Notes: generated by a model not told the origin, from the letters alone. A stretch of DNA of 35,961 nucleotides from an uncultured Lachnospiraceae bacterium (GCA_937910785.1 CALDLG010000183.1:1-35961), one strand, 5' to 3'; counted from the stretch's first letter, positions 7,036-15,743 are shown. Numbers and translations are program-made.

Positions 7036-8560
7036 TTACTGACCGTTTGCCGCTGCCTTCATTTCATTTGCGTTATCGAGCGCCGCCTGCATTGCGGGCT
7101 GTACCTGAGCGCAATATTCAGCTGCTGTCATTTCGCCGTTCAATACATACTCATAACCGCCGTTTAAGAATTCCTGCCACCAGTCACCGTTGTATGTATA
7201 AGTAAGTTCAACAAAAAGACCTTCGTATTTGTCAGTTCCCTCGATGTAATTGAAGATAACATCTACATTCTCGCCGTAAGGAATCGTTCCGTCAGCAATT
7301 CTGTCTTTGAAATCACCCTTAGCATAGCTCATGATATTCGGAATCTGTAAGGATGCGCCTGTTGTCTCACCGGAAAGCACTCTCTGACCTTCCAGGTCGG
7401 TGGAAAACAGTGTGATCAGCGCCGCTGCAGCTTCCGGATATTCCGTATCAGCGGAAACCGCAAAACCTACGGAACCGTTACGTGTCATGGATTTTCCGGT
7501 AGAGCCTGTCGGCCATGCGCATAAGCCCCACTCATAAGGGAAAGTATTCTCATCCATAAATGCGCCTACATCCCATGTACCGCATGCATAGAAACCGATC
7601 TGTCCATCCAGCCATCTCTGGTATCCGCCAAGAGCGGTATCCTGCTCAACGGTAGGGGTTACGTTATACTTGCATGTCAGGTCTGCAAAATACTGGAACG
7701 CATCGATAAATTCCTGCTGTCCGTCGATTACTACCTGCGTATAATCTTCGTTCAGGAAGTGGCCGCCATTCGTATAAATGAATGCATCCAGAGCCCACTG
7801 AAGCGCGTTCGCGCATCCCCACTGATCGATTTCGCCGTCACCATCTTTATCGATAGTCAGCTTTCCACATACCTCAAGGAACTCTTCCCATGTATACGGA
7901 TTCTCCGGATCGGGATATTCTACGCCGGCTTCATCAAATAATGTTTTGTTATATGCAAATGCAAAAGTGGATAAGTCTTTCGGCAGACAGTAAATCGGAC
8001 CGGCTCCCGCCTGTGTTCCGTCATAGCGGTACGCTTCCGTAATTGCCGGCCATAAGTCGTTGATGGTTTCTTCCGGAACATACTCATCCAGCGGAAGAAT
8101 ATAACCGTCATCCACATTCGCCGCAACGGTATCAGGTCCTACATAGAAGATATCAGGCATATCGCCTGCTGCCTTATAGGCAAGAATTTTCTGACCATAT
8201 TCGTCAGCAGTCGTTACTTCAAACGTAACGTTTGCTCCTGTTGACTCCATGAATTTATCGATCAAAGACTGGTACACTGCTTTTTCATGATCCTGAGCAT
8301 AAATGAATACGGTGATATCCGCATCTCCAAACTCGCCTTCAACGGCAACATTGTCTGTCGCGGATTCGTCTACCGTGATCTGAGCTCCTACCTGCTCATT
8401 TGCCCCCCCCCTCATCGGAATTTGTGCTGCTGTCCGCCGCAGGGGCTGTTGTGTCGTTTGTTCCGTTTGATGCGCTGTCGCTTCCGGAATTTCCGCATCC
8501 TGCCAGACAGGATACTGCAAGCGCGGATACGAGCATCATACTGATTAATTTCTTTTTCAT
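7036..8560 (-). pseudogene. Sugar-binding lipoprotein of the ABC importer, frame broken at a G9 run
   Basis: Extracellular solute-binding protein of the MalE/carbohydrate-1 type. The natural start is the ATG at 8560, 6 bases after AGGAGG. It opens a lipoprotein signal ending in the lipobox LAGC (Cys22) and a Ser/Thr/Asn-rich linker. At 8403-8411 the coding strand has nine G. With nine, the reading ends at a TGA (8396-8398) after 54 residues. With eight, it joins exactly the long frame ending at 7036, giving about 507 residues. The mature part ('ADITVFIYAQDHEKAVYQSLIDKF', 'GDMPDIFYVGPD', 'GACGTWDVGAF'-like region) is intact. It is therefore either a sequencing or assembly slip, a phase-variable switch, or rescued by slippage. 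It is the first gene of the operon and surely encoded a real protein. Confidence 0.85.
8403..8411 (-). repeat. Nine-G homopolymer that shifts the reading frame
   Basis: The plus strand reads nine C between TG and TCATCGG. On the coding strand this is GAT-GAG-GGG-GGG-GGC-AAA-TGA. Removing one G gives GAT-GAG-GGG-GGG-GCA-AAT-GAG and restores the binding-protein frame. It sits in the flexible linker just after the lipoprotein signal. Confidence 0.95.
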
Positions 8561-8610
8561 AGTGACCTCCTTTTTCTCGCTACATTTTTCGTGATCATTT
8601 CTTTGATACA

Positions 8611-8683
8611 GATTTTACAGAAAAATCTATACTATTTTTGGTTTGCCGGCAATTTAGCACAAATCCATTTATGGTTTTTGTGC
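8611..8683 (-). promoter_or_regulatory. Three dyads in the leader of the ABC operon
   Basis: The untranslated leader of the binding-protein gene holds three inverted repeats. They are AGATTTT/AAAATCT (8611-8629), the perfect palindrome TTGCCGGCAA (8643-8652), and GCACAAA...TTTGTGC (8657-8683), whose inner part also pairs (CCAT/ATGG). They lie between the inferred transcription start (about 8720) and the ribosome site. They could be operators or RNA stems. None matches a riboswitch I know. Confidence 0.5.
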
Positions 8684-8711
8684 AATATGTATATTTGTTT
8701 CTGTTTCTGAT

Positions 8712-8725
8712 CAATCTGATATACA
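8712..8725 (+). promoter_or_regulatory. Candidate shared operator, copy 1
   Basis: CAATCTGATATACA lies at the inferred start site of the ABC operon. Almost the same string (CAATCTGTATACA, one base shorter) lies in the promoter of the lipoprotein GH43 gene at 10363-10375 on the other strand. Two copies at two promoters of one locus may mark a common regulator site; chance is not excluded. Confidence 0.3.
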
Positions 8726-8726
8726 T

Positions 8727-8755
8727 ATAGTACAATGTACCTTTTCCCTTGTCAA
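8727..8755 (-). promoter_or_regulatory. Sigma-A promoter of the ABC/GH43/chemoreceptor operon
   Basis: On the minus strand, TTGACA (8755-8750), 17 bases and TACTAT (8732-8727). The -35 box is perfect and the -10 box is weak, which suits a regulated promoter. A near-palindrome GTACA-T-TGTAC lies in the spacer just upstream of the -10 box. The leader to the ATG at 8560 is about 160 bases. The rest of the 8561-8806 gap is AT-rich and holds no gene. Confidence 0.7.
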
Positions 8756-8806
8756 TATATATTTTAATATTTATTAAAATATTTTTATAATTTATAAAAG
8801 TTTAAA

Positions 8807-10315
8807 CTACAAATACATGACCGCCCAGATCGTTTCGTTATTTTCCCCGACTGCCATCAGGCACCTTACGGCATTGCCCGCCTCATCAGTCATATCAAGA
8901 AGCACACCGTCATAAATAATACCGTTCTGCACAATACTGATATAACAGGTTCCTTCTTCCAACTCGTAATTTCCCTTTGTGCCGTCTTCTCCTGAAATGG
9001 AACCGCCCCTGAACGTTACGGCCTCTCCCGAATGAATTTCCGCGCCGATATCCGTTCCATGGTTCAACAGATACCATTTCCCTTCGATCTCCTTCTTCTT
9101 ATATCCTTCTTCCCGGAGGCTTTCTCCCGCATAGGCAAAGGGCGCCGCGACAAACCATCCGTTCTTATTCAGAAACATCTGATGTACTCTCGGCTCGTGA
9201 TATTCCGAACCGCTGTCGAAGCGCTGGTGATAAACCAGAAATCTTTTTCCGTCCTCATCCACAAGGGCCGAACAGTGACCCGGAGCCATATAAGCGGTCT
9301 TTAAACTCGGAAAGAAATAATTGCCCATCATTTTTACACCGAGTCCCGAATGTTCCGCCACATACCCGAAAGTGCTTCCTGACGCATCCAGATACGGTCC
9401 CTCCACCTTTTCGGAGCGGTAACAGCGGATCTGGTAGCCGCCTTCTCTCGTCAGACCGCCATAGGAAACGAGAAGATAATAATATCCGCTTTCTTCATCC
9501 CGGAAAATATACGGCCCTTCGCAGGAATTATGCAGGCCGCCAATCAGATATCTGCCGAAATATTGATCGATATGAGCCGATTCGTCCGCCTCCGGATGAA
9601 TCGGATATCCCGTCGCCTCGTCGATTTCCAGAAGCCAGATACCGCCGGACCATGAACCGTAGACCATCCACATTTTTCCGTCAGTGTCATAGAAGATTGT
9701 CGGATCGATGCAGTTGGGGTAATTCAGATGATTGTATTCCGCCGCCTGTACATAATCCGAAATCTTCACATCTTCACCCATAATCTCCCTGAAATTCGTT
9801 TTATCCACCGTCTTGGAGGTAAAACCGGAGTACAAAATGGTATCCACATAGCTGTAAGGGCCGGTAATCTCATCCGCAACAGCAAAACAGAGGTTGGAAG
9901 TCCTCCAGTCGTGGCTTGTGGAAAAATACATCACCCATTTTCCCATTGCTTTATTATAGATTACATCCGGCGCCCATACCGCATAGCCGCCTTCCACATA
10001 CTCTCCTACATAGGCAAATGCCTTCATATCCTTGTCGAACAGATTATCAAACAACGGATTGTTTCCGTTCACGCCGCTCGCGAAAGATTTCCAGTCCTTC
10101 AGATCCGCGCTCTGCGCCGCCTCCATATGGGAACCGAAAATATAATAATTTCCGTCCGCCTTCACGATGGAAGGATCATGCACGGATACCCCCACAGCCA
10201 TGTTCCCCTGTTCAATTTCCGAAGCATCCTTCCCCTGCTGTTTTCCGCATCCGGAAAGTGAAGCGGCCAGAGCCGACAACATCATCCCACATATCAAGAT
10301 ACCTTTTCGTTTCAT
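8807..10315 (-). CDS. Lipoprotein GH43 endo-arabinanase, Abn2-like
   Basis: A 502-residue surface lipoprotein. The signal peptide ends in LSGC (Cys23). The GH43 propeller carries Asp47 ('VHDPSI'), Asp204 ('NCIDPTIFYD') and Glu266 ('CEGPYIF') as the catalytic triad. A His in 'MAPGHCSALV' fits the metal-proximal position seen in arabinanases. The C-terminal part (about 400-502) is a small beta domain like that of Bacillus Abn2. The expected role is endo-cleavage of alpha-1,5-arabinan outside the cell, feeding the ABC importer. It has its own promoter and is transcribed away from a second Abn2-like gene at 10496. AGGAGTG precedes the ATG. Exact substrate is inferred from family resemblance. Confidence 0.9.
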   Translation of the reverse strand: MKRKGILICGMMLSALAASLSGCGKQQGKDASEIEQGNMAVGVSVHDPSIVKADGNYYIFGSHMEAAQSADLKDWKSFASGVNGNNPLFDNLFDKDMKAFAYVGEYVEGGYAVWAPDVIYNKAMGKWVMYFSTSHDWRTSNLCFAVADEITGPYSYVDTILYSGFTSKTVDKTNFREIMGEDVKISDYVQAAEYNHLNYPNCIDPTIFYDTDGKMWMVYGSWSGGIWLLEIDEATGYPIHPEADESAHIDQYFGRYLIGGLHNSCEGPYIFRDEESGYYYLLVSYGGLTREGGYQIRCYRSEKVEGPYLDASGSTFGYVAEHSGLGVKMMGNYFFPSLKTAYMAPGHCSALVDEDGKRFLVYHQRFDSGSEYHEPRVHQMFLNKNGWFVAAPFAYAGESLREEGYKKKEIEGKWYLLNHGTDIGAEIHSGEAVTFRGGSISGEDGTKGNYELEEGTCYISIVQNGIIYDGVLLDMTDEAGNAVRCLMAVGENNETIWAVMYL

Positions 10316-10349
10316 TTCACTCCTCCATAATTTTTTAAATTATTTTTGT

Positions 10350-10379
10350 TTTATATCAACATTGTATACAGATTGTCCA
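10350..10379 (-). promoter_or_regulatory. Promoter of the lipoprotein GH43 gene
   Basis: On the minus strand, TGGACA (10379-10374), 18 bases and TATAAA (10355-10350). The inferred start site lies about 30 bases before the ATG at 10315. Confidence 0.6.
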
Positions 10380-10384
10380 ATGTT
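10358..10384. promoter_or_regulatory. Dyad AACATTG-N13-CAATGTT over the GH43 promoter
   Basis: AACATTG (10358-10364) and CAATGTT (10378-10384) are perfect inverted repeats. They cover the -35 box and spacer of the minus-strand GH43 promoter, and include the CAATCTGTATACA string shared with the ABC operon promoter. Size and place suit a dimeric repressor or activator site. Confidence 0.5.
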
Positions 10385-10427
10385 TTCAAGTATGTACACG
10401 AATATTTGGAAGTTTTATCTATTATAA

Positions 10428-10456
10428 TTGCACATTGCCCTTTTTTAATTTATAAT
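10428..10456 (+). promoter_or_regulatory. Promoter of the cytoplasmic GH43 gene
   Basis: TTGCAC (10428-10433), 17 bases, TATAAT (10451-10456). The leader is about 33 bases and has AGGAGG 8 bases before the ATG at 10496. A second TATAAT at 10423-10428 has no good -35 box. Confidence 0.6.
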
Positions 10457-10495
10457 TATATAAAATATTATGTTTCCTGATAGGAGGTATATACC

Positions 10496-11815
10496 ATGTC
10501 TGACATCCATTATCCCAAGCAACCGCCTGCGGAACCGGCCAAACCGAAACACATTGCCCCCGGAGAACGGGATCTTCCGGGTCTGTGGATGACCCATGAT
10601 CCGGCCGTTTACTACGACGCCGGAAACCGCAGCTATTACCTGTACTGTACCGGAGCCGTCTGCAAAAAATCCAAAGATCTGCTGCACTGGGAAAGCCTCG
10701 GAAAAGTCGTCGCTGATCCTCCGGAAGAGTCTGTTGCATGGACCCAAAGCCATGATATCTGGGCTCCCGATATTGTAAAGGTGGGAAAAGAATATCGCCT
10801 CTATTGCTCCAATTCTTCCTGGGGCGTGAGGCAGTCCTGTATTTTCCTCGCAGTCTCTGACAGCCCGGAAGGCCCCTTTATTCCCAAAGCCTGCGTTCTC
10901 AAAACAAGCGATGAGCTTCCTGTAAATGCCATCGACGCAAACATCATCGAAGATGCGGATTCCGGCAAACAGTATCTTCTGTACGGTTCCTTCTGGGGCG
11001 GCTGTCATATGCTTCTGCTGGATAAAAAAACCGGACTTGCCGCCGAAACGGGCATCGGTTCCTGTATCGCCAGACGGCCTTCCTGGATGAGCGGCGCAAT
11101 CGAGGGTCCCTATATGGTATACCACCCTGTTTCCAGGTATTATTATCTTTTCGTCTCTTATGGTTCCTTAAAAAGTGATTATAATATCCGAATTGGCAGA
11201 AGCCGGAAGATTACCGGCCCTTTTTATGATTTTCACGGACGTGACCTTGCAGATGGTACGGATAATGACAATACCGCCGGCCTTATGATATCCTGCGGCT
11301 ACCGATGGTTCGACGGCATTCCTTATATGGCCCCCGGCCACAACTCCGTTCTGATGAACCCCGATGGCAGAATGTTCTTAGTATCCCATATCCGGGAAAT
11401 GAATTTTACAACCGACCACGAACCCTCCACCCTGCAGATACGCCAGCTTTATCTGACACCCGATGAATGGCTTATCGCGGCCGCACAGCCTTATGCGGGC
11501 GAAACGCTGCAGCCGCTGTCTGCGGAGGATCTGATCGGAAACTATGAAAGAATCTCATTGATGCCTTCCGTTCCACAGGGCATTCAATGCGCCCACCCCT
11601 TCCGGCTTATGGAAAACGGGCGAATGGAATGCTGCTCCATACTCGGAACATGGCAAATGACAGGCAGTTATACGCTTACCGTTCAGTATGGAAATACAGT
11701 GGAAACCCTGACCGCCTCACCGGCATGGGACAGGGAGCTGAACCGGCCGACGCTGTCGCTTTCGGGTCTGTCGGACAGAGGCATCTGCTCCTGGTACAAG
11801 AAACGACCTAACTGA
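10496..11815 (+). CDS. Cytoplasmic GH43 arabinanase, Abn2-like
   Basis: A 439-residue GH43 enzyme without a signal peptide. Catalytic residues are seen as Asp35 ('MTHDPAVYY'), Asp147 ('NAIDANII') and Glu203 ('AIEGPYMVY'); 'YMAPGHNSVL' carries the conserved His. The region after about 345 is a small beta domain ending in Trp-rich strands, as in the lipoprotein paralogue at 8807. It likely cuts arabino-oligosaccharides after import, complementing the GH43 at 3480 and the GH51 at 18063. It is divergent from the lipoprotein arabinanase. Its last 8 bases overlap the end of the convergent GGDEF gene, with no terminator between them. Confidence 0.9.
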   Translation: MSDIHYPKQPPAEPAKPKHIAPGERDLPGLWMTHDPAVYYDAGNRSYYLYCTGAVCKKSKDLLHWESLGKVVADPPEESVAWTQSHDIWAPDIVKVGKEYRLYCSNSSWGVRQSCIFLAVSDSPEGPFIPKACVLKTSDELPVNAIDANIIEDADSGKQYLLYGSFWGGCHMLLLDKKTGLAAETGIGSCIARRPSWMSGAIEGPYMVYHPVSRYYYLFVSYGSLKSDYNIRIGRSRKITGPFYDFHGRDLADGTDNDNTAGLMISCGYRWFDGIPYMAPGHNSVLMNPDGRMFLVSHIREMNFTTDHEPSTLQIRQLYLTPDEWLIAAAQPYAGETLQPLSAEDLIGNYERISLMPSVPQGIQCAHPFRLMENGRMECCSILGTWQMTGSYTLTVQYGNTVETLTASPAWDRELNRPTLSLSGLSDRGICSWYKKRPN

Positions 11816-13763
11816 TCTCCATCCAAAACTCTTCTTTTTCACCGCAGAAACCGGGTTCTTCGAAATACGAGCTGTATAGCTGTCGAATTTCTTCATCCGT
11901 CTTTACGGAATCATAAACCGTCAATGCGGAAACATATCCCTGATAGGACTTCTGGAAAGGATCGCCCCCCAGAAGTACCTGTCTGCAGGATATCATGGTC
12001 GGCACATCTACGCGGTACCCCGCTTTTCTTCCATTGAGATAATAGCAGATCGATTCACTGAAAGAATCATAGGTAATTGCAACAAAACACCATTTATGCA
12101 ATGCTGCGGCACGACAGAACGTATCATGCCATCCATTGTTCACATCGATATCCTCACTGATACGGTATATGCTTTGCCCGCCCCCAAGGCTGGGCACAAG
12201 CGATGCAAACCCTTCCAGATAACGCATATAGATCACACTTGTCCACGCAAATGCCGCCTCCGGCTTCATCCACAGCGCAAACGTATAACTGTTGCTGGAA
12301 AACAGGCTTCCGGGATAGCAGATCAGATTCTGTCCGACTTCCCCTCCCGGAAAATATATGCCGCCCCGGATATCACTGATGCCGGACACAAATTCCACTC
12401 CGGAACCGATGATCTCCCCTGCTATTTCATTTTTTGAATCATCCAGCGTATTCAGAAAATCGAAAACCTTACTTTCGTCCTTATGAGCGGCCTGCGTCCG
12501 TACATATTCCCGATACTCCACAAAGGGCTTTGGAAGCATATAAAAACTGCCTGACGCCGCATCGCATCCGCAGCTGCTTAAGAAAACAACCTCGTCCTTT
12601 TCCACAATTCCCTGCGCCACTAACAGAAACTTCAGATCTTTTCCAAGCTTGATCAATGTTTTAATAATCTGCCTTCCCCGATTGTTCTTCCAGTTTTCCT
12701 TTAGATAGGTTTTTTCGAATTTCAGGCTGTCGATCGGGAGCGCCCTTAAATAGCGGAAACTGGAGAAGTCCGTTCCAAAATGGATCATCGCGAGTAAGAA
12801 TCCCTGGCTTTTCAGCTTTTTCATGGAATCGATCAGCTTATCCACGCCCCTTGCGGCAAATGCCCTCTCTTCGATTTCCAGCTCGATCTCTTCCGCGCTC
12901 ACCTCATGGCGCTTCATGATTTCCTTTAATCGTTCTCCAAGATTTTCATCCAGAAAAAGCAGCCTGGATAACTGCACGCCGATCCGCGTCCGGTCCTGTT
13001 CTTCCTTCCGAAAATATTTTAAATCCCTGCATACCGTCTCAAAAGCATATAGATCCACTTCTTTTATCAGACTGTTGCGTTCCAGCAGCGGCCTGAAATC
13101 CGCCGCCTTCCAGACCGTTTTCTCATCTCTTTTCCAGACAACACAGGCCTGCGTCTGTTCCAGCCGGGAACTCTGCATATGATAAACCGGCTGATAAAGA
13201 ATCTCAAACTCCCCATCCTTCAGAGCCTGTTCCGCATTTTCCTCCATTTCCTTTTCCCGGAGAAACTTTTCTTCCAGATCGTTATAAAAAACATAGCAGC
13301 TTTTTCCATTCTGCTTTGCTTCATACATGGCGGCATCGCTCTGGCTGAGAAGCTGGTCCAGATTCGTATCACAGGACGCCTTAAAAACAATACCGATGCT
13401 CAGAGAAACGATCGCAAAAAACTCCATCTCTCTGTCTCTTTTACGCATTCCCGCTAACATACGCTCCGCCGTACCGGCCAGCTCTTCTCTGGATTTTGTG
13501 CCGCAGAACATGACGACAAATTCGTCCCCGCCCAGACGCACGACAACGGAATCAGGCGCGCATTCCCGTAAAAGCGCTCCCGTCGCGCGCAACAGCTCAT
13601 CTCCCGTTCTGTGGCCGTATACGTCATTTACTGTTTTGAAATTGTCCAGATCCAAAAACATGAAATGAATGTCGTCCTTTCCCGACAATTCCTCATATTT
13701 CTCATATAATCCCTTACGACTGTATAACCCTGTCAGATCGTCATACACATTGTTTCCCACCAT
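11808..13763 (-). CDS. GGDEF / degenerate EAL / LamG-like fusion protein
   Basis: A 651-residue soluble protein with no membrane segment or sensor before the first domain. Residues 7-160 are a GGDEF domain with an intact active site (GGDEF at 78-82, 'DLDNFKTVNDVYGH' before it), so diguanylate cyclase activity is plausible; no RxxD inhibitory site is seen. Residues about 180-425 are an EAL fold with key residues lost: EAL reads QAC (205-207), the DDFG motif reads IHFG (327-330) and AEG reads AQG (383-385). Phosphodiesterase activity is therefore unlikely. Residues about 455-640 resemble a LamG/concanavalin-type beta-sandwich ('GGIYFPGG', 'YTFALWMKPE', 'KWCFVAITYD', 'YYLNGRKAG'). It may be the last gene after the fumarase pair. 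The fusion suggests a ligand-controlled c-di-GMP enzyme. Confidence 0.88.
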   Translation of the reverse strand: MVGNNVYDDLTGLYSRKGLYEKYEELSGKDDIHFMFLDLDNFKTVNDVYGHRTGDELLRATGALLRECAPDSVVVRLGGDEFVVMFCGTKSREELAGTAERMLAGMRKRDREMEFFAIVSLSIGIVFKASCDTNLDQLLSQSDAAMYEAKQNGKSCYVFYNDLEEKFLREKEMEENAEQALKDGEFEILYQPVYHMQSSRLEQTQACVVWKRDEKTVWKAADFRPLLERNSLIKEVDLYAFETVCRDLKYFRKEEQDRTRIGVQLSRLLFLDENLGERLKEIMKRHEVSAEEIELEIEERAFAARGVDKLIDSMKKLKSQGFLLAMIHFGTDFSSFRYLRALPIDSLKFEKTYLKENWKNNRGRQIIKTLIKLGKDLKFLLVAQGIVEKDEVVFLSSCGCDAASGSFYMLPKPFVEYREYVRTQAAHKDESKVFDFLNTLDDSKNEIAGEIIGSGVEFVSGISDIRGGIYFPGGEVGQNLICYPGSLFSSNSYTFALWMKPEAAFAWTSVIYMRYLEGFASLVPSLGGGQSIYRISEDIDVNNGWHDTFCRAAALHKWCFVAITYDSFSESICYYLNGRKAGYRVDVPTMISCRQVLLGGDPFQKSYQGYVSALTVYDSVKTDEEIRQLYSSYFEEPGFCGEKEEFWMEIS

Positions 13764-13813
13764 AACAGCTACTTATCCCCATTGTCTTCCCCCGATACCA
13801 CATTGTTCAGACT

Positions 13814-14377
13814 TTACTGCAGAAGCTCCTCCATACAGTAATCTCTGATTGCGGTCTCATATAAATTATTGCCTTCCGAATCGATTACAACGATCACCGG
13901 AAAATCTTTCACTTCCAGCTTCCGGATGGCTTCCGTCCCCAGATCGTCATAAGCGATTATCTCCGATGAAAGTATGGATCTGGAAAGCAGAGCGCCGGCC
14001 CCGCCTACTGCGGCAAAATATACCGCTCCGTTCCTGACAATCGCTTCCTTTACGGCATCGGAACGCTTTCCTTTTCCGATCATCCCTGCAAGCCCCAGGT
14101 CTAATAACGCCGGCGCATATTTATCCATACGGCTCGCCGTCGTCGGCCCCGCGGAACCGATTGGCCTGCCCTCTCTGGCAGGAGACGGTCCCATATAATA
14201 AATCACATTATGAGCCATATCGAACGGAAGCGGTTTTCCCTTTTCCAATTCCTCCTGTATTCTCTTATGCGCGGCATCCCTTGCCGTGTAAATCGTTCCA
14301 CTGATATACACATAATCCCCGGATTTTAATTTCCCGGCATCTGCCGCATCTATCGGCGCCTGTATATGATGTTCCAT
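13814..14377 (-). CDS. Class I fumarate hydratase, beta subunit
   Basis: A 187-residue C-terminal-type subunit of the two-subunit iron-sulfur fumarase / tartrate dehydratase family. 'YISGTIYTARDAAHKR' and 'GPTTASRMDKYAPALLDLGL' are the family's substrate-site signatures. It acts with the alpha subunit encoded just upstream to interconvert fumarate and malate. The start at 14377 is chosen because AGAGAGG would lie on top of the upstream ATGs (14407, 14389) and is well spaced only for this one. L(+)-tartrate dehydratase is the alternative and cannot be ruled out by sequence alone. Confidence 0.9.
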   Translation of the reverse strand: MEHHIQAPIDAADAGKLKSGDYVYISGTIYTARDAAHKRIQEELEKGKPLPFDMAHNVIYYMGPSPAREGRPIGSAGPTTASRMDKYAPALLDLGLAGMIGKGKRSDAVKEAIVRNGAVYFAAVGGAGALLSRSILSSEIIAYDDLGTEAIRKLEVKDFPVIVVIDSEGNNLYETAIRDYCMEELLQ

Positions 14378-14423
14378 ATGAATAATCATGCCTCTCTTCC
14401 AATTCATCTTATCCCGGTCGTTT

Positions 14424-15266
14424 CTAAATCACCCTCACCGCATGTCTGTTCACATGGCAGCAGATATTGACGCCTACCGGCAGTCCGGCGATATGGGTCG
14501 GATAGGTATTGATATTAACCGCAAGCGCCGTCGTCGTTCCCCCCAGACCACCCGGTCCGATACCGGTCCGATTGATCTTTTCCAACATCTCTTTTTCCAG
14601 TTCTTCCACATAGGGAATGTCTGAATGTTCATCGACGGGCCTCGTCAACGCCTTCTTTGCCAGAAGCGCACACTTCTCAAATGTACCGCCGATTCCAACA
14701 CCCACCACCATGGGAGGACAGGCATTCGGCCCGGCTTCCCTTACAGCGTTCAGAATCGCCTTTTTAACGCCTTCTATGCCGTCTGCCGGTTTCAACATAA
14801 ACACCCGGCTCATATTCTCACTGCCAAATCCCTTCGGCGCGACCGTAATCTTTACCTGCTCCCCCGGCTTCATTTCATAATGAATGACCGCCGGCGTATT
14901 ATCCCTCGTATTCTCCCGGATAATGGGATCATTTACAACAGATTTTCGAAGATATCCTTCGGTATATCCTCTTCTTACGCCTTCATTGACGGCATCTTCC
15001 AGAATTCCGCCTGTAAAATGGACATCCTGTCCGATCTCCATAAAGATAACCGCCATACCCGTATCCTGGCAGATTGGGATCATATCCTCTCCGGCAATTT
15101 TCAGATTCTCCTGCAGCTGGCATAAGATCTGTTTCCCTAACGGCGACTTTTCTGTGTCCGCCGCGCTTTTCATAGCTGAATCCATGTCCTGCGCCAGAAA
15201 ATGATTTGCCTCGATACACATTTCTTTTATATGATTCGTAATTTCAGTTACATCAATTATACGCAT
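14424..15266 (-). CDS. Class I fumarate hydratase, alpha subunit
   Basis: A 280-residue subunit that holds the oxygen-sensitive 4Fe-4S cluster. The three expected cysteines are Cys66 ('PICQDTGM'), Cys183 ('GPNACPPMVVG') and Cys269 or 270 ('GVNICCHVNRH'). The Gly-rich 'GIGPGGLGGTTTALAV' is conserved. It forms the enzyme with the beta subunit 46 bases downstream. The gene lies 7 bases after the HIT gene. Fumarase fits central carbon metabolism of an anaerobe; tartrate dehydratase is the alternative. Confidence 0.92.
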   Translation of the reverse strand: MRIIDVTEITNHIKEMCIEANHFLAQDMDSAMKSAADTEKSPLGKQILCQLQENLKIAGEDMIPICQDTGMAVIFMEIGQDVHFTGGILEDAVNEGVRRGYTEGYLRKSVVNDPIIRENTRDNTPAVIHYEMKPGEQVKITVAPKGFGSENMSRVFMLKPADGIEGVKKAILNAVREAGPNACPPMVVGVGIGGTFEKCALLAKKALTRPVDEHSDIPYVEELEKEMLEKINRTGIGPGGLGGTTTALAVNINTYPTHIAGLPVGVNICCHVNRHAVRVI

Positions 15267-15273
15267 TCTGTCT

Positions 15274-15684
15274 TTACCCTATAATTTTATTCCTGATTTC
15301 TTCCAGTTCCTCCGCAGAAGGCTCACCGGGCTTCCAGCCAATCTTCTGACCGTCATCCTGATACCTCGGAATCAGATGCATATGGAAATGAAATACGGTC
15401 TGTCCCGCAGTCTCTCCATTGTTCTGCATCAGATTAAAACCGTCACAATGAAGTCTGTCCGTCATCCGCGCCGCCATTCTCTTAGCAAGAATCATCGCAT
15501 GCGCCGCCGTATCCTCCGGCAGCTCATACAGATCCGCATAGTGGCTCTTTGGCAGAATCAGGGCGTGTCCTTTCGCCGCCGGCCCCAGATCAAGAATGAC
15601 ACGAAACTCCTCATCCTCATACAATGTCTTAGACGGTATCTCTCCGCCCGCAATTTTACAGAAAATACAATTCTCTTCTTTCAT
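15274..15684 (-). CDS. HIT family nucleotide-binding hydrolase
   Basis: A 136-residue histidine-triad protein. The N-terminal 'CIFCKIAGGEIPS' provides a Cys pair common in Hint-type bacterial members, and the triad 'HFHMHLIPR' is near residue 100. Family members hydrolyse nucleoside phosphoramidates and related dinucleotides. The ATG at 15684 is preferred: AGAAAGGG abuts the upstream ATG (15696) and so cannot serve it. It lies in the fumarase / flavodoxin gene run. Confidence 0.92.
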   Translation of the reverse strand: MKEENCIFCKIAGGEIPSKTLYEDEEFRVILDLGPAAKGHALILPKSHYADLYELPEDTAAHAMILAKRMAARMTDRLHCDGFNLMQNNGETAGQTVFHFHMHLIPRYQDDGQKIGWKPGEPSAEELEEIRNKIIG

Positions 15685-15743
15685 CCCGACACCCATCCCT
15701 TTCTCTCAGCTCCAAACGCTTCTGTCTGTGAATCCGCCGCGGT

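Noticed and set aside
3480..8560. A missing ABC ATPase as a sign of a broken transporter
   Set aside because: Firmicute oligosaccharide importers of this family commonly share one MsmX-type ATPase encoded elsewhere.
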